Shown here piece after piece: positions 1 through 11,905 of a DNA stretch of 64,000 nt. Position 1 is the first letter of the stretch. Each line of letters starts with the position of its first letter. Source of the stretch: Salipiger sp. CCB-MM3 (GTDB taxonomy: Bacteria > Pseudomonadota > Alphaproteobacteria > Rhodobacterales > Rhodobacteraceae); assembly GCF_001687105.1 (NCBI RefSeq), contig NZ_CP014595.1, positions 2,679,001-2,743,000 of the forward strand, written 5' to 3'. A program made the translations under genes and the position numbers. Under the pieces are notes generated by a model that saw only the letters and a program-made list of their open reading frames with translations, made no database searches and was not told the origin of the DNA.

Positions 1-5
1 AGGGC

Positions 6-50
6 GCAAGAGCCTTCGAAGGCTCTTGCAAATCTCTTCGAAGAGATTTG
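6..50. repeat. Two tandem perfect palindromes, probable terminator of the ABC-F gene
   Basis: Bases 6-29 are a perfect 24-base palindrome and bases 29-50 a perfect 22-base palindrome. They share one base and both are centred on TTCGAA. The pair lies immediately past the stop codon of the minus-strand ABC-F gene. Either can fold into a stem without a real loop, and no clear U-tract follows on the minus strand inside the window. A transcription terminator is the likely role; a repeated intergenic element is the alternative. Confidence 0.6.
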
Positions 51-54
51 TCCC

Positions 55-1884
<1,830 letters not shown>

Positions 1885-1971
1885 GCGCAGAGCGCTAGGG
1901 CCGCGCCGCGCAAAGGTCAAGTGGGCGCGTGTTTACCATGTCTTGAGACGTGGCGCGCTATGGAGGTGCGT

Positions 1972-2880
1972 ATGGAGACGCTCTGTCAAACCCGGCTGGC
2001 GCTGCTTGGCAACCCGCTGCGCCTGCGGCTGGTCCGGCTGTTGATCCGGCACCTGCCGCATCCGCTGCCTGCGGGCGCTCTGGCCAGCGCACTCGGGGTG
2101 CCGGGCTCGACGCTTTCGGCGCATCTGGCGGCGCTTTGCGAGGCGGGGCTATTGGTGCAGCGGGTGCGCGGGCCGCTGCGGCTCTATCATGCGGTTCCGG
2201 CGGCGCTGGGGCAGGTGGTGGACTGGCTGACGGCGGATGTGGCGCTTGGACGACTGTCCGAGCTTGACGTGCCAACGCAGGGCTTAACAAGGGGACGAGA
2301 TCGGGGCCGCCGCGGAACTGGCTTGCCGCGTGTTCTGTTTCTCTGCCGTGACGGGGCGCAACTGTCGCCACTGGCGGCGGCGCTGGCGCAGCGGCGGCTC
2401 TGGGGACAGGCGGTCTGGATCTCGGCGGGGGTGCAGCCTGCGGGGCGGGTCGATCCGCTGCTCGCGGCGGTGCTGCAGGCGCAAGGGATGCCGCCCGCCG
2501 AGTCGCCGCGCCCCATGCAGGCGTTCGCGCCCGCGCAGGTGGTGATCGCGCTCGACAGCGCCGCGGCCGAGGCTTTGCCGGGGCTGCTGCGCTCGGTCCC
2601 GCCGGTCTGCGCTTATTGGCCGCTGCCAGTGCCGCGTGGCGAGACCGGTGAAAGGGTGATCCCGCGCGCCATGGCGCTCGACGCCGCGCTGCGCGCGCTT
2701 GCGCTGCGGCTGGACGGGCTGCGGGCGGTGCCGCTGGCGCAACTGCCGCGCGGGGCGCTTCAGGCGGCTCTCGACAGCCTCAGTTCAGGTCTTCCAGAAG
2801 TCTGCCGTGCTGCCGTGTCTGTTCCACCACCTCGCCGAAGGTGGTCATCCCCCGCGCTTCGAGCATCGGCAGCATCCTGA
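1972..2880 (+). CDS. ArsR-type HTH fused to a degenerate low-molecular-weight phosphatase-like domain
   Basis: A 302-residue protein. Residues 1-95 form an ArsR-like winged helix (GNPLRLRLVRLLI, then a recognition-helix region GVPGSTLSAHLAALCEAGLL). From about residue 117 the sequence VLFLCRDGAQLSPLAAAL resembles the P-loop of low-molecular-weight tyrosine phosphatases and thioredoxin-type arsenate reductases. The catalytic CX5R motif is broken: Cys is present but Leu stands where Arg is required. ArsR-ArsC fusions are known; here the enzyme half is probably inactive or a sensor. The start is set by GGAGG five bases before the ATG at 1972; an earlier ATG at 1960 has no such site. The last 101 bases overlap the 3' end of the opposing exonuclease gene. 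No arsenic genes are adjacent, so the signal is unknown. Confidence 0.7.
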   Translation: METLCQTRLALLGNPLRLRLVRLLIRHLPHPLPAGALASALGVPGSTLSAHLAALCEAGLLVQRVRGPLRLYHAVPAALGQVVDWLTADVALGRLSELDVPTQGLTRGRDRGRRGTGLPRVLFLCRDGAQLSPLAAALAQRRLWGQAVWISAGVQPAGRVDPLLAAVLQAQGMPPAESPRPMQAFAPAQVVIALDSAAAEALPGLLRSVPPVCAYWPLPVPRGETGERVIPRAMALDAALRALALRLDGLRAVPLAQLPRGALQAALDSLSSGLPEVCRAAVSVPPPRRRWSSPALRASAAS

Positions 2881-4186
2881 CCAGCACCTCGGCGGTGGCC
2901 TGCGCATCGCCAAGCGCGGTATGCCGCAACTCGGGCGGGATGGTCACGCCGAGCCGCTCGCAGAGCGCGTCCAGCGTATGCGTCTCGGTGGTGCCGAAAA
3001 GCACCGCCGACAGCAGCACGGTGTCGAGGATCGGATTGGTCCACTCCACCCCCATACGCGCCTGATGGCGGCGCAGAAAGGCCATGTCGAAAGGCGCATT
3101 ATGCGCCACGATCACCGCGTTACGGGCGAAATGGTGAAACCGCCGCCCGGCCTCGAAGATATCGGGCTTGCCGCGCACCATGGCGTCGGTCACCCGGTGC
3201 ACTTTGGTCGAAGAGGGCGGGATCGGCGCGCCGGGATCGACAAGCTGGTCGATCCGCTCGCCCGGTACGATGCGCCCGCCCACAACGCGCACCGCGCCGA
3301 TCTGCACCACCTCGTCCTTATGCGGCAAAAGCCCGGTCGTCTCGGTGTCGAAGACCACATAGGTGAGGGCGCGCAGCGGCGTCTCCTCGATCGCCTCGGG
3401 CGCATGGGCGGTGAGCAGCGAGAAGTCGAAGACCAGCGGGCGCTCTGCCTCGGGGGCGATGCTGGCGTGGGCGCCCTCGATGATCAGCAGGTAGCCGCCA
3501 CCGTCGAGCGGCTTCATCCGCCCGTCGTAGCTTTGCGCCTCGTCCACCGACCGCAGGGTGAGCGCGACCTCGCGGCCCGTGCGGTGCAGCTCGCGCACGG
3601 CGGCCTCGACGCCCGAGGCGAGGAAGTAATCGGTGATCGCCGCGTTGAGGCGCGGCACGTGGATCTGCGAGAGCACCTCGGCGGCCTGACCGTCGTAGAG
3701 CACAATCTGGCCCTTGGGGCTGACCATGATCGTGGCCACGGGGATCTCGGTGAGCAGGGCGGTGAGCCGCGCCTTGTCCGCCGCCAGTTGCGCGGTCTCA
3801 TCCGCCACCCGCTGCGCGCTTTGCAGCGCCGTCTCGCCCAGCTTGGCCGAGACCGCCTGCGCGGCATGGGCCAGATCGCCCAGATAGCGCGCGCCATGGG
3901 TGTCGACCTGCTTGTCGATCCCGGCGTGGGCGCGGATGCGCATTTCGGCGGCGAGGCTCTCGACCGGCTTGGCGATATTCTCGTCGAACAGCAGCCAGAT
4001 GCCGGTGCAGAGCGCGACAATGCCGAAGACCGCCAGCACCCCGGCGAAGAAGAACCCGTTGTCCGCGGTGGTCGCCAGCGCGCGTCCATAGCCGAGCCAG
4101 AGCGACAGCGCCACGATCCCCGCGCCGCCGACGGCGAGCAATGCGAAGAAGAGGAAGACGCGGAAGCGCAGGCTCAGCTTGCTCAT
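2780..4186 (-). CDS. Membrane-anchored DnaQ-like 3'-5' exonuclease with PAS-like region
   Basis: This 468-residue protein begins with two membrane segments (about residues 9-31 and 44-66). A HAMP/coiled-coil-like stretch and a PAS-like region (about 140-240) follow, then a DEDDh exonuclease domain of the DNA polymerase III epsilon family. Catalytic motifs are visible: DTETTG near residue 278, HNAPFD near 362 and HTALGDA near 418. A replicative epsilon subunit has no membrane anchor, so this is a specialised membrane nuclease. Its start overlaps the stop of the upstream small membrane gene by four bases (ATGA), so the two are translationally coupled. It follows the DUF294 signalling gene in the acetate symporter locus, an arrangement I recall from other roseobacters. 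The in vivo substrate is unknown. Confidence 0.85.
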   Translation of the reverse strand: MSKLSLRFRVFLFFALLAVGGAGIVALSLWLGYGRALATTADNGFFFAGVLAVFGIVALCTGIWLLFDENIAKPVESLAAEMRIRAHAGIDKQVDTHGARYLGDLAHAAQAVSAKLGETALQSAQRVADETAQLAADKARLTALLTEIPVATIMVSPKGQIVLYDGQAAEVLSQIHVPRLNAAITDYFLASGVEAAVRELHRTGREVALTLRSVDEAQSYDGRMKPLDGGGYLLIIEGAHASIAPEAERPLVFDFSLLTAHAPEAIEETPLRALTYVVFDTETTGLLPHKDEVVQIGAVRVVGGRIVPGERIDQLVDPGAPIPPSSTKVHRVTDAMVRGKPDIFEAGRRFHHFARNAVIVAHNAPFDMAFLRRHQARMGVEWTNPILDTVLLSAVLFGTTETHTLDALCERLGVTIPPELRHTALGDAQATAEVLVRMLPMLEARGMTTFGEVVEQTRQHGRLLEDLN

Positions 4187-4689
4187 GCGGCGCGCTCCGA
4201 GCAGACCGCCGACAGGATCGCGTCTTCGGCCCCGACCTCGCGCCAGCGCGGATCACCGCCATCGCCGCCCATCGGGTCGGCGCGGCGCTGACCGGGGCAA
4301 TCGACCATGATTTCCACCACCTGCGTCGGGTGCCAGCGCGCGAAGAAGTAGAGATCGGCGAGATAAAGCCCCGGCGTCTGCGCGTTCTCGCGCCGCCCGG
4401 CGGCATCCACGGCGATGAAACGGTCGGTCATCGGCCAGGCGTAGGTCCAAGGCCGCCAAGCGGCGCTGGAGGCATGGGTTTCGACCACCTCGACGCCGCC
4501 CGGAAGCGCGCGCGCGGTGGCGTCATACCAGCCGTATTCGCTGGCGATGGAGGCGCCCAGCATGGCCAGTCCCGCACCCACCGGGATCGCCCAGCGGGGC
4601 AGACGGCCCCGGCTGGCCTTGCTCAGCAGCATCACCACGCCCGCACCGGCCACGCCCGCCACCAGCACCGCGATCAATTCGTAGAACAT
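4183..4689 (-). CDS. Small membrane protein of unknown function
   Basis: A 168-residue protein with two N-terminal hydrophobic segments (FYELIAVLVAGVAGAGVVML and AIPVGAGLAMLGASIASEYG). A soluble Trp- and Tyr-containing C-terminal part follows (WRPWTYAWPM, LYFFARWHP). I recognise no catalytic motif. It sits between the DUF294 regulator gene (33 bases upstream) and the membrane exonuclease, whose start codon overlaps its stop, so the three are probably one transcription unit. It may partner the exonuclease in the membrane, but that is only positional inference. Confidence 0.75.
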   Translation of the reverse strand: MFYELIAVLVAGVAGAGVVMLLSKASRGRLPRWAIPVGAGLAMLGASIASEYGWYDATARALPGGVEVVETHASSAAWRPWTYAWPMTDRFIAVDAAGRRENAQTPGLYLADLYFFARWHPTQVVEIMVDCPGQRRADPMGGDGGDPRWREVGAEDAILSAVCSERAA

Positions 4690-4722
4690 CTCTCCCCCCT
4701 CAGGTCCTTTCTCAGGCCCGCG

Positions 4723-6546
4723 TCAACTCAGCATGCCGCGCCCGTGGCCGATGGCCGATTGCATCGATTTGACCACCACGAAGGCGTCGCGCAGGTGGCT
4801 GCGCTCGAAATCCGACAGTGTGGTTGGCGCAAGATAATTGTCGGGCTTTTCGCCGCGTTTGACCAGACCCGCCTGATGTTCGAGCCGCGTTTCGGCAATC
4901 AAATCATAGGCATCCAGCAGATCCTGCCCGCCCGAGCCGGAGACCGCGCCAGCCGCGATCGCAGCCTCGATCCGGGCGCGTGTGCCGACCTCGGGCAGCC
5001 GCGCCTGCAGCGCGTAGACCCGCGCCAGATCGACCACGGGCACCACACCATTGTGCTTGAGATCGACGGTGTTCTTGTGCTCGCCCGAGCGGATCGTCGC
5101 AAACCCGCGCAGCAGCCCCAGAGGCGGCGTGTGCTTGAGCGAGTTGGAGATCATATGCGCGGTGAAGATCGAGTTCTTCGAGGCCGCCTCCAAAGTCTCT
5201 TCCTGCAGGTCCTCATAGAGCGATTTGGTGCCGCCGATGGGGCGCAGGTCGAACATCACCGAGGCGAGCATCTGCGCCTCGGGGTCGGGGGTGCCGATCC
5301 AGCCGCGGAAGTATTCGCGCCATTTCGACACCGTTTGCAGCCAGCGCGGGTTGGTCGCCATCATGTCACCGGGACAGTAGTAATATCCCGCCTTATCAAG
5401 GCCATCGCAGACGAACTTCGCCATCTCCGCGAAGTATTCCATGTCGCGTTCCGTGGCGCTGTCGTCAAGGATCATGCAGTTGTCCTGATCCGACACGCCG
5501 GTCTGTTCTTGCCGCCCCTGCGAGCCGCAGGCGAGCCACAGCCACGGCACGGGCGCGGTGCCGAGGTCTTCCTCGGCCAGCGCCAGAAGCCGCCGCGTTA
5601 CCGTGTCGGCGATGTCGGTGATCAGCCGCGTGGTCACCTCGTGACGGTTGCCGCCCGCCACCAACTGCGCCAGCAGCTGCGGGATGCGCGCGGTGGTCTC
5701 GGCCATCTCTTCGGCGCTGCGGGCGCGCGAGATCGCGGCGACCAGTTCGGCGGAGCTGACCGCCTGAAACCGGGTGAGGTCGGTCTGGGTGACGATGCCC
5801 ACCAGTTGCCCGGCCTCGGTGACCGGCACGTGGCCGATGCGCCGCTCGACCATCATGTGCAGCACATCCGAGCCGATGGCCGAAGGCGGCAGGGTGACCG
5901 GCTCATAGGTCATGATCTCGGAGACCGGGGTGTTGGTGTCGAGGCCACCGGCCACCACTTTGTTCGAGATGTCGCGGATGGTGACGATGCCGATCAGATC
6001 GCGCGCATTGGTCACGCAAAGCGACGAGACGCCTTCCTCGCGCATCAGCAGCGCGGCCTCTTGCGCGGGGGTCTCGGGCGGAACGGTCAGCGGCGCGCGG
6101 GCCATCAGCGACTCCACCCGGCTGTGCGCCAGATCGGTCTTTTGCGGGCGCGCGGCGCGCGAGCGGTCAAAGAAGCGCCGGGCGGCGGTGTGCTCGGCAA
6201 TCAGCTCGCGGAAGGCATAGGTCGGCAGCAGCAGCAGCGTCGTGTCGTCGAGCGCGCTTGCGGTGGTGGCGGCGGTGCCATCCCGCATCAGCCCGCGCTC
6301 GCCAAAGGAGTTGCGCTGGCCAAGCAGCGAAACGGCGACGCCGTTCTCGTCACGGATTTCCACCTGTCCCGACAGCACGAGGTAGAGCCCTTCGAGCTGC
6401 ACACCGGCGGCGTAGATCTCTTCGCCAGGCTTGTAGTGGCGGATCAGGAACTGCGGCACCAGCACGTCGAGCGCGTCGGGGTCCAGCGCGTCATAGGGGT
6501 GCACCGAGGTCAGGAAACGGCGCAGGTCGTCGGGCTGAAGGGGCAT
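4723..6546 (-). CDS. cNMP-binding / tandem CBS / DUF294 nucleotidyltransferase signal protein
   Basis: A 607-residue cytosolic protein. Residues ~20-120 are a cyclic-nucleotide-binding-type beta-roll (YKPGEEIYAAG, LYLVLSGQVEI, FGERGLM). Two CBS repeats follow at ~150-270 (PLTVPPETPAQEAALLM, VGIVTQTDLTRF). A DUF294 putative nucleotidyltransferase with the GSQGRQEQ motif and paired Asp residues (SDQDNCM) comes next, then the DUF294 C-terminal domain. Proteins of this architecture are regularly encoded next to acetate/solute symporters and are thought to regulate them. CBS repeats usually bind adenine nucleotides, so it may read energy state. A hairpin terminator lies between it and the symporter gene, so it may be transcribed separately or by readthrough. 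Confidence 0.9.
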   Translation of the reverse strand: MPLQPDDLRRFLTSVHPYDALDPDALDVLVPQFLIRHYKPGEEIYAAGVQLEGLYLVLSGQVEIRDENGVAVSLLGQRNSFGERGLMRDGTAATTASALDDTTLLLLPTYAFRELIAEHTAARRFFDRSRAARPQKTDLAHSRVESLMARAPLTVPPETPAQEAALLMREEGVSSLCVTNARDLIGIVTIRDISNKVVAGGLDTNTPVSEIMTYEPVTLPPSAIGSDVLHMMVERRIGHVPVTEAGQLVGIVTQTDLTRFQAVSSAELVAAISRARSAEEMAETTARIPQLLAQLVAGGNRHEVTTRLITDIADTVTRRLLALAEEDLGTAPVPWLWLACGSQGRQEQTGVSDQDNCMILDDSATERDMEYFAEMAKFVCDGLDKAGYYYCPGDMMATNPRWLQTVSKWREYFRGWIGTPDPEAQMLASVMFDLRPIGGTKSLYEDLQEETLEAASKNSIFTAHMISNSLKHTPPLGLLRGFATIRSGEHKNTVDLKHNGVVPVVDLARVYALQARLPEVGTRARIEAAIAAGAVSGSGGQDLLDAYDLIAETRLEHQAGLVKRGEKPDNYLAPTTLSDFERSHLRDAFVVVKSMQSAIGHGRGMLS

Positions 6547-6575
6547 TTGCGGCTCCGCAGGTGCGTATCGTTAAG

Positions 6576-6608
6576 AAAAATCCCGCCCCGGCATAGCGCG
6601 GGGCGGGA
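6576..6608 (-). terminator. Intrinsic terminator after the symporter gene
   Basis: On the minus strand a perfect 10-base GC-rich stem (arms 6599-6608 and 6581-6590, eight-base loop) is followed by five U residues. It lies 53 bases past the symporter stop codon. Confidence 0.85.
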
Positions 6609-6620
6609 GATTTGCATAGT

Positions 6621-6644
6621 GCATGGGCGCCGCAGCGCCCATGC
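6621..6644. repeat. Second perfect hairpin in the symporter 3' region
   Basis: Ten-base arms 6621-6630 and 6635-6644 pair perfectly around a four-base loop. With the adjacent intrinsic terminator this makes a tandem hairpin in the 3' untranslated region, which could protect the acs-adk-symporter mRNA end or strengthen termination. There is no U-tract of its own. Confidence 0.6.
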
Positions 6645-6660
6645 CCCGACCGCTCAAGGA

Positions 6661-8442
6661 TCAGTGATCTTGCGCCGCACCGGCACCGCGCGGCACGCGC
6701 ACGCTTTCCACCAGCTCGGAGATTTCCTGCGGGATCGGCTTGGTCATTGCCGAGACCGTGAAGGCCACCGCGAAGTTCACCAGTGCTCCCACCGCGCCGA
6801 ACGAGGTCGACTTGATGGTGCCAAGCAGCGGATCGGCGTCGGTGTAGCTGTTGGTGTCGGGGATGAAGAACCAGCCCTTGTGCAGGAAGATGTAGATCAG
6901 CGTGACCACCAGACCGGTGACCATACCCGCCACGGCGCCCTTGTTGTTCACCTTCGAGAAGATGCCCATCATCAGCGCCGGGAAGATCGAGGCTGCCGCA
7001 AGGCCGAAGGCCAGCGCCACGGTCTGCGCCGCGAAGCCAGGGGGATTCATGCCCAGCCAGGTTGCGACGGCGATGGCCACGGCCATGGCGACGCGGGCCG
7101 ACATCAGTTCACCCTTTTCCGAAATGGCCGGGTTGATCTGACCCTTGATGAGGTCGTGGCTGACCGCCGAGGAAATGGCGAGCAGAAGACCGGCTGCGGT
7201 CGAAAGCGCCGCGGCAAGGCCGCCCGCTGCGACAAGGCCGATCACCCAGCCCGGCAGGTTGGCGATCTCGGGGTTGGCGAGCACGAGGATGTCACGGTTG
7301 AAGTTGGTCAGCTCGTTGCCGGTCCAGCCTTCTGCCGCGGCGCGCTCTTCCATCGCCGGGTTCTCGTCGTTGTAGTACTGGATACGGCCATCGCCGTTCT
7401 TGTCTTCCCAGCCCAGAAGGCCGGTCTGCTGCCATGTCTGCATCCAGTCGTAGGCGGGATCGCTCTCGATGGTTTCCACCGACACCGCCTGACCGGCAGC
7501 GCCTTCAGGCCAGAACTGCTGGGTGATGTTGAGGCGTGCCATGGCGCCCACGGCCGGGGCCGTCAGGTAGAGCAGGGCGATGAACACCAGGGCCCAGCCC
7601 GCCGACCAGCGTGCGTCCGCCACCTTGGGAACGGTGAAGAAGCGCATGATGACGTGGGGCAGGCCGGCGGTGCCGATCATCAGGCTCAGGGTGAAGAGCA
7701 CCATGTTGAACGTGTCGCCATTGTGCGCGGTGTATTCGCCAAAGCCGAGATCGGTGACGATCTGGTCAAGCGTCTGCAGCAGCGGCGTGCCGGTGGCCTG
7801 CTCGGTGCCAAAGAGGCCAAGCGCGGGGATCGGGTTGCCGGTCAGTTGCAGCGAGATGAAGATCGCCGGGATTGTATAGGCGAGGATCAGCACGCAGTAT
7901 TGTGCCACCTGCGTGTAGGTCACGCCCTTCATGCCGCCAAACACGGCGTAAGCGAACACGATCACCGCGCCGATCAGCAGGCCGGTGGTGCTATCCACCT
8001 CGAGGAAGCGGCCAAAGGCCACGCCAACGCCGGTCATCTGGCCAATCACATAGGTGGTCGAGGCGATGATCAGGCAGATCACGGCCACCAGACGCGCGGT
8101 GGGCGAGTAGAACCGGTCGCCGATGAACTCGGAGACGGTGAATTTGCCGAACTTGCGCAGATAGGGCGCGAGCAGCAGCGCCAGCAGCACGTAGCCGCCG
8201 GTCCAGCCCATCAGGTAGGTCGAGTTGTCATAGCCGGTGAAGGCGATGAGGCCCGCCATCGAGATGAAAGAGGCCGCCGACATCCAGTCCGCCGCCGTCG
8301 CCATGCCGTTGGTGACCGGGTGCACGCCGCGTCCGGCGGCGTAGAATTCCGATGTGGAGCCCGCGCGGGCCCAGATCGCGATGCCGATGTAGAGCGCGAA
8401 GGACGCGCCCACGAACAGCAGGTTGATGGTAAACTGATCCAT
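6661..8442 (-). CDS. Sodium:solute symporter, acetate/monocarboxylate type (VC_2705 subfamily)
   Basis: A 593-residue integral membrane protein of the SSS family with about 13 hydrophobic segments. Family features include the N-terminal TSEFYAAGRGV, the SAASFISMAGLIAF stretch, and a GYVLLALLLAPYLRKFGKFTVSEFIGDR segment (split here by position only). It is expected to import acetate or a similar carboxylate with Na+. A large hydrophilic insert near residues 330-380 carries an EF-hand-like loop, DKNGDGRIQYY, that may bind calcium. It is encoded six bases after its probable small subunit (DUF4212), with acs and adk upstream, which supports a role in acetate use. Substrate specificity is not proven by sequence. 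The gene symbol actP is avoided because this subfamily differs from E. coli ActP. Confidence 0.9.
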   Translation of the reverse strand: MDQFTINLLFVGASFALYIGIAIWARAGSTSEFYAAGRGVHPVTNGMATAADWMSAASFISMAGLIAFTGYDNSTYLMGWTGGYVLLALLLAPYLRKFGKFTVSEFIGDRFYSPTARLVAVICLIIASTTYVIGQMTGVGVAFGRFLEVDSTTGLLIGAVIVFAYAVFGGMKGVTYTQVAQYCVLILAYTIPAIFISLQLTGNPIPALGLFGTEQATGTPLLQTLDQIVTDLGFGEYTAHNGDTFNMVLFTLSLMIGTAGLPHVIMRFFTVPKVADARWSAGWALVFIALLYLTAPAVGAMARLNITQQFWPEGAAGQAVSVETIESDPAYDWMQTWQQTGLLGWEDKNGDGRIQYYNDENPAMEERAAAEGWTGNELTNFNRDILVLANPEIANLPGWVIGLVAAGGLAAALSTAAGLLLAISSAVSHDLIKGQINPAISEKGELMSARVAMAVAIAVATWLGMNPPGFAAQTVALAFGLAAASIFPALMMGIFSKVNNKGAVAGMVTGLVVTLIYIFLHKGWFFIPDTNSYTDADPLLGTIKSTSFGAVGALVNFAVAFTVSAMTKPIPQEISELVESVRVPRGAGAAQDH

Positions 8443-8448
8443 GGCGCC

Positions 8449-8736
8449 TTACTCCTCGTCCACGCCGTATTCACGGTCGAGCTTGTTCATCCGCCAGGCG
8501 TAGAAGAAAATCAGTGCCAGGAAGACGATGATGCTGCCCTGCTGGGCGAACCAGAACCCGAGGTCCGAGCCGCCGACCGAGATGCCCGAGAGCATCGGGC
8601 GCAGCAGAATGCCGAAGCCGAAGCTGCAGACCGCCCAGATGATCAGGCTGATGAAGATGAGACGCAGGTTGGCCGACCAGTAGGCCTTGCCGGCCTCTTC
8701 GGCGCCATGCGTATGGTGCGTTGATTGATCCGCCAT
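8449..8736 (-). CDS. DUF4212 small subunit of the sodium/solute symporter
   Basis: A 95-residue protein with two membrane segments (LIFISLIIWAVCSFGFGILL and GFWFAQQGSIIVFLALIFFYAW) and a charged C-terminus (MNKLDREYGVDEE). This matches the DUF4212 family, which is encoded directly before VC_2705-type symporters and is thought to form a complex with them. The His-rich N-terminus (STHHTHG) is typical. The large subunit starts six bases after its stop codon. Confidence 0.88.
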   Translation of the reverse strand: MADQSTHHTHGAEEAGKAYWSANLRLIFISLIIWAVCSFGFGILLRPMLSGISVGGSDLGFWFAQQGSIIVFLALIFFYAWRMNKLDREYGVDEE

Positions 8737-8792
8737 GGCGGTTCCTCCTCCTGAAAATGCGGCCGCCCCTCCTTTGAGCGGCCTCCGACGGC

Positions 8793-9481
8793 TCAGCCCG
8801 TCGCTTTTTCGACGATCGCGCCGAGCCCGGCGGCGATCTCCTCGATCTTGCCCATTGCGTCGATGCGGCTCAGGGCGCCTTTGCCTTCGTAGTAGCCGAT
8901 CAGCGGCGCGGTCTGGGCGTGATAGGCCTCGAGACGCGAGGCCACCGTTTCCGCCTTGTCATCGGCACGGCGCTTCATCTCTGTCCCGCCGCAGCTGTCG
9001 CAGACGCCCGCCTCCTTGGGCGTCTTGAACGTGTCGTGATAGCCCTCGCCGCAGGCGGCGCAGGTGTAGCGGCCCGAGATTCGGTCCACCATGGCAGCAT
9101 CATCCACCTCAAGGCTGATCGCCGCATTGATCTTCTGCCCGCTTTCGGCCAGCAGCGCATCCAGCGCCTCGGCCTGCACGGTGGTGCGCGGGAAGCCGTC
9201 GAGGATCACGCCGCTGGCGCAGTCGGGCGCCTTAATACGGTCGCGCAGGATGGCGATGACGATCTCATCGCTCACCAGCCCGCCGGCGTCCATCACCGCC
9301 TTGGCGGCTTTGCCGGCCTCGGTGCCCTGCGCCACGGCGGCGCGCAGCAGATCGCCAGTCGAGAGCTGAACCAGCCCGTATGTCTCTTCGAGCTTGCGGG
9401 CTTGGGTGCCTTTCCCGGCCCCCGGAGGGCCGAGAAGAATAAGCACGGGGGCGCGGGTCAAGGTCTGTCCGTCCATCTCGC

Positions 9482-9485
<4 letters not shown>
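8793..9485 (-). CDS. adk: Adenylate kinase, zinc-LID type
   Basis: A 230-residue enzyme that interconverts AMP + ATP and 2 ADP. The P-loop is [10 protein letters not shown], the NMP-binding region [10 protein letters not shown], and the core motif ILDGFPRT. The long LID contains four cysteines (CAAC and CDSC), which normally hold a structural zinc. The GTG start overlaps the acs stop codon (GTGA), so translation is coupled to acs; an internal ATG three codons later is a possible alternative. Coupling to acs makes sense because acetyl-CoA synthetase releases AMP. Rhodobacteraceae usually carry another adk in the ribosomal protein cluster, so this may be a dedicated second copy. Confidence 0.92.
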
Positions 9486-11452
<1,967 letters not shown>

Positions 11453-11567
11453 GAGGTCCTCCCTAGGTCCATTCTCTTCCATGTCGCCGTGCGACACTGT
11501 CCATCCCTGACAAGGATCATACCCCAGATCGAAAATATTTGAATAAGGCACAGTAAACTAAGATTTT

Positions 11568-11618
11568 TTTTGTAAATCATTTGCCCTGCAGTGCAGCATT
11601 TTGTAAAAATCTTTGCCC
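11568..11618. promoter_or_regulatory. Direct repeat TTTTGTAAA-N-TTTGCCC upstream of acs
   Basis: Two copies of an AT-rich motif, TTTTGTAAATCATTTGCCC at 11568-11586 and a one-base-longer version at 11599-11618, start 31 bases apart, about three helical turns. They lie in the divergent acs/TRAP intergenic region. Such phased repeats usually bind a regulator. Which gene they serve, and which protein binds, cannot be told from the sequence. Confidence 0.45.
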
Positions 11619-11735
11619 GTAGGCCGGAAACATATTGCATTCCAACGAACTGACGCAACGTCGCAAGGGCGCGCTTGCGGCGGCTCAGAGAGCAGCAATC
11701 CCCAACCGTGGGTGTGACAATCTGATGCAGTGTGC

Positions 11736-11749
11736 CATGGTATACCATG
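11736..11749. promoter_or_regulatory. Perfect palindrome CATGGTATACCATG, GntR-type operator candidate
   Basis: A 14-base perfect palindrome 156 bases before the TRAP solute-binding protein gene. Its core TGGTATACCA is the type of site bound by FadR/UxuR-subfamily GntR regulators of sugar acid metabolism. The same 10-base core recurs at 22288-22297 before the 2-oxoglutarate semialdehyde dehydrogenase gene. No GntR gene is in the window. Confidence 0.5.
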
Positions 11750-11905
11750 TTTGCGCCTAAGCTGCGGGCTCACCGCGAAGGCGCATGCCGTCCAGCGACT
11801 CGCCCCTCAAGGTGACGTTAGGGCAGGGAGGGTTGCGCCGTGAAGCGCTTTGGCTAAGCATAAGCGGCAAGGCGGCCCGAAGTTCCGCCACAACGGGAGG
11901 AAATC

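Noticed and set aside
4141..8724. A 1527-codon open frame on the plus strand opposite the symporter and DUF294 genes
   Set aside because: It is the high-GC antisense shadow of several well-supported minus-strand genes; the translation is rich in His, Arg and Gly with no domain.
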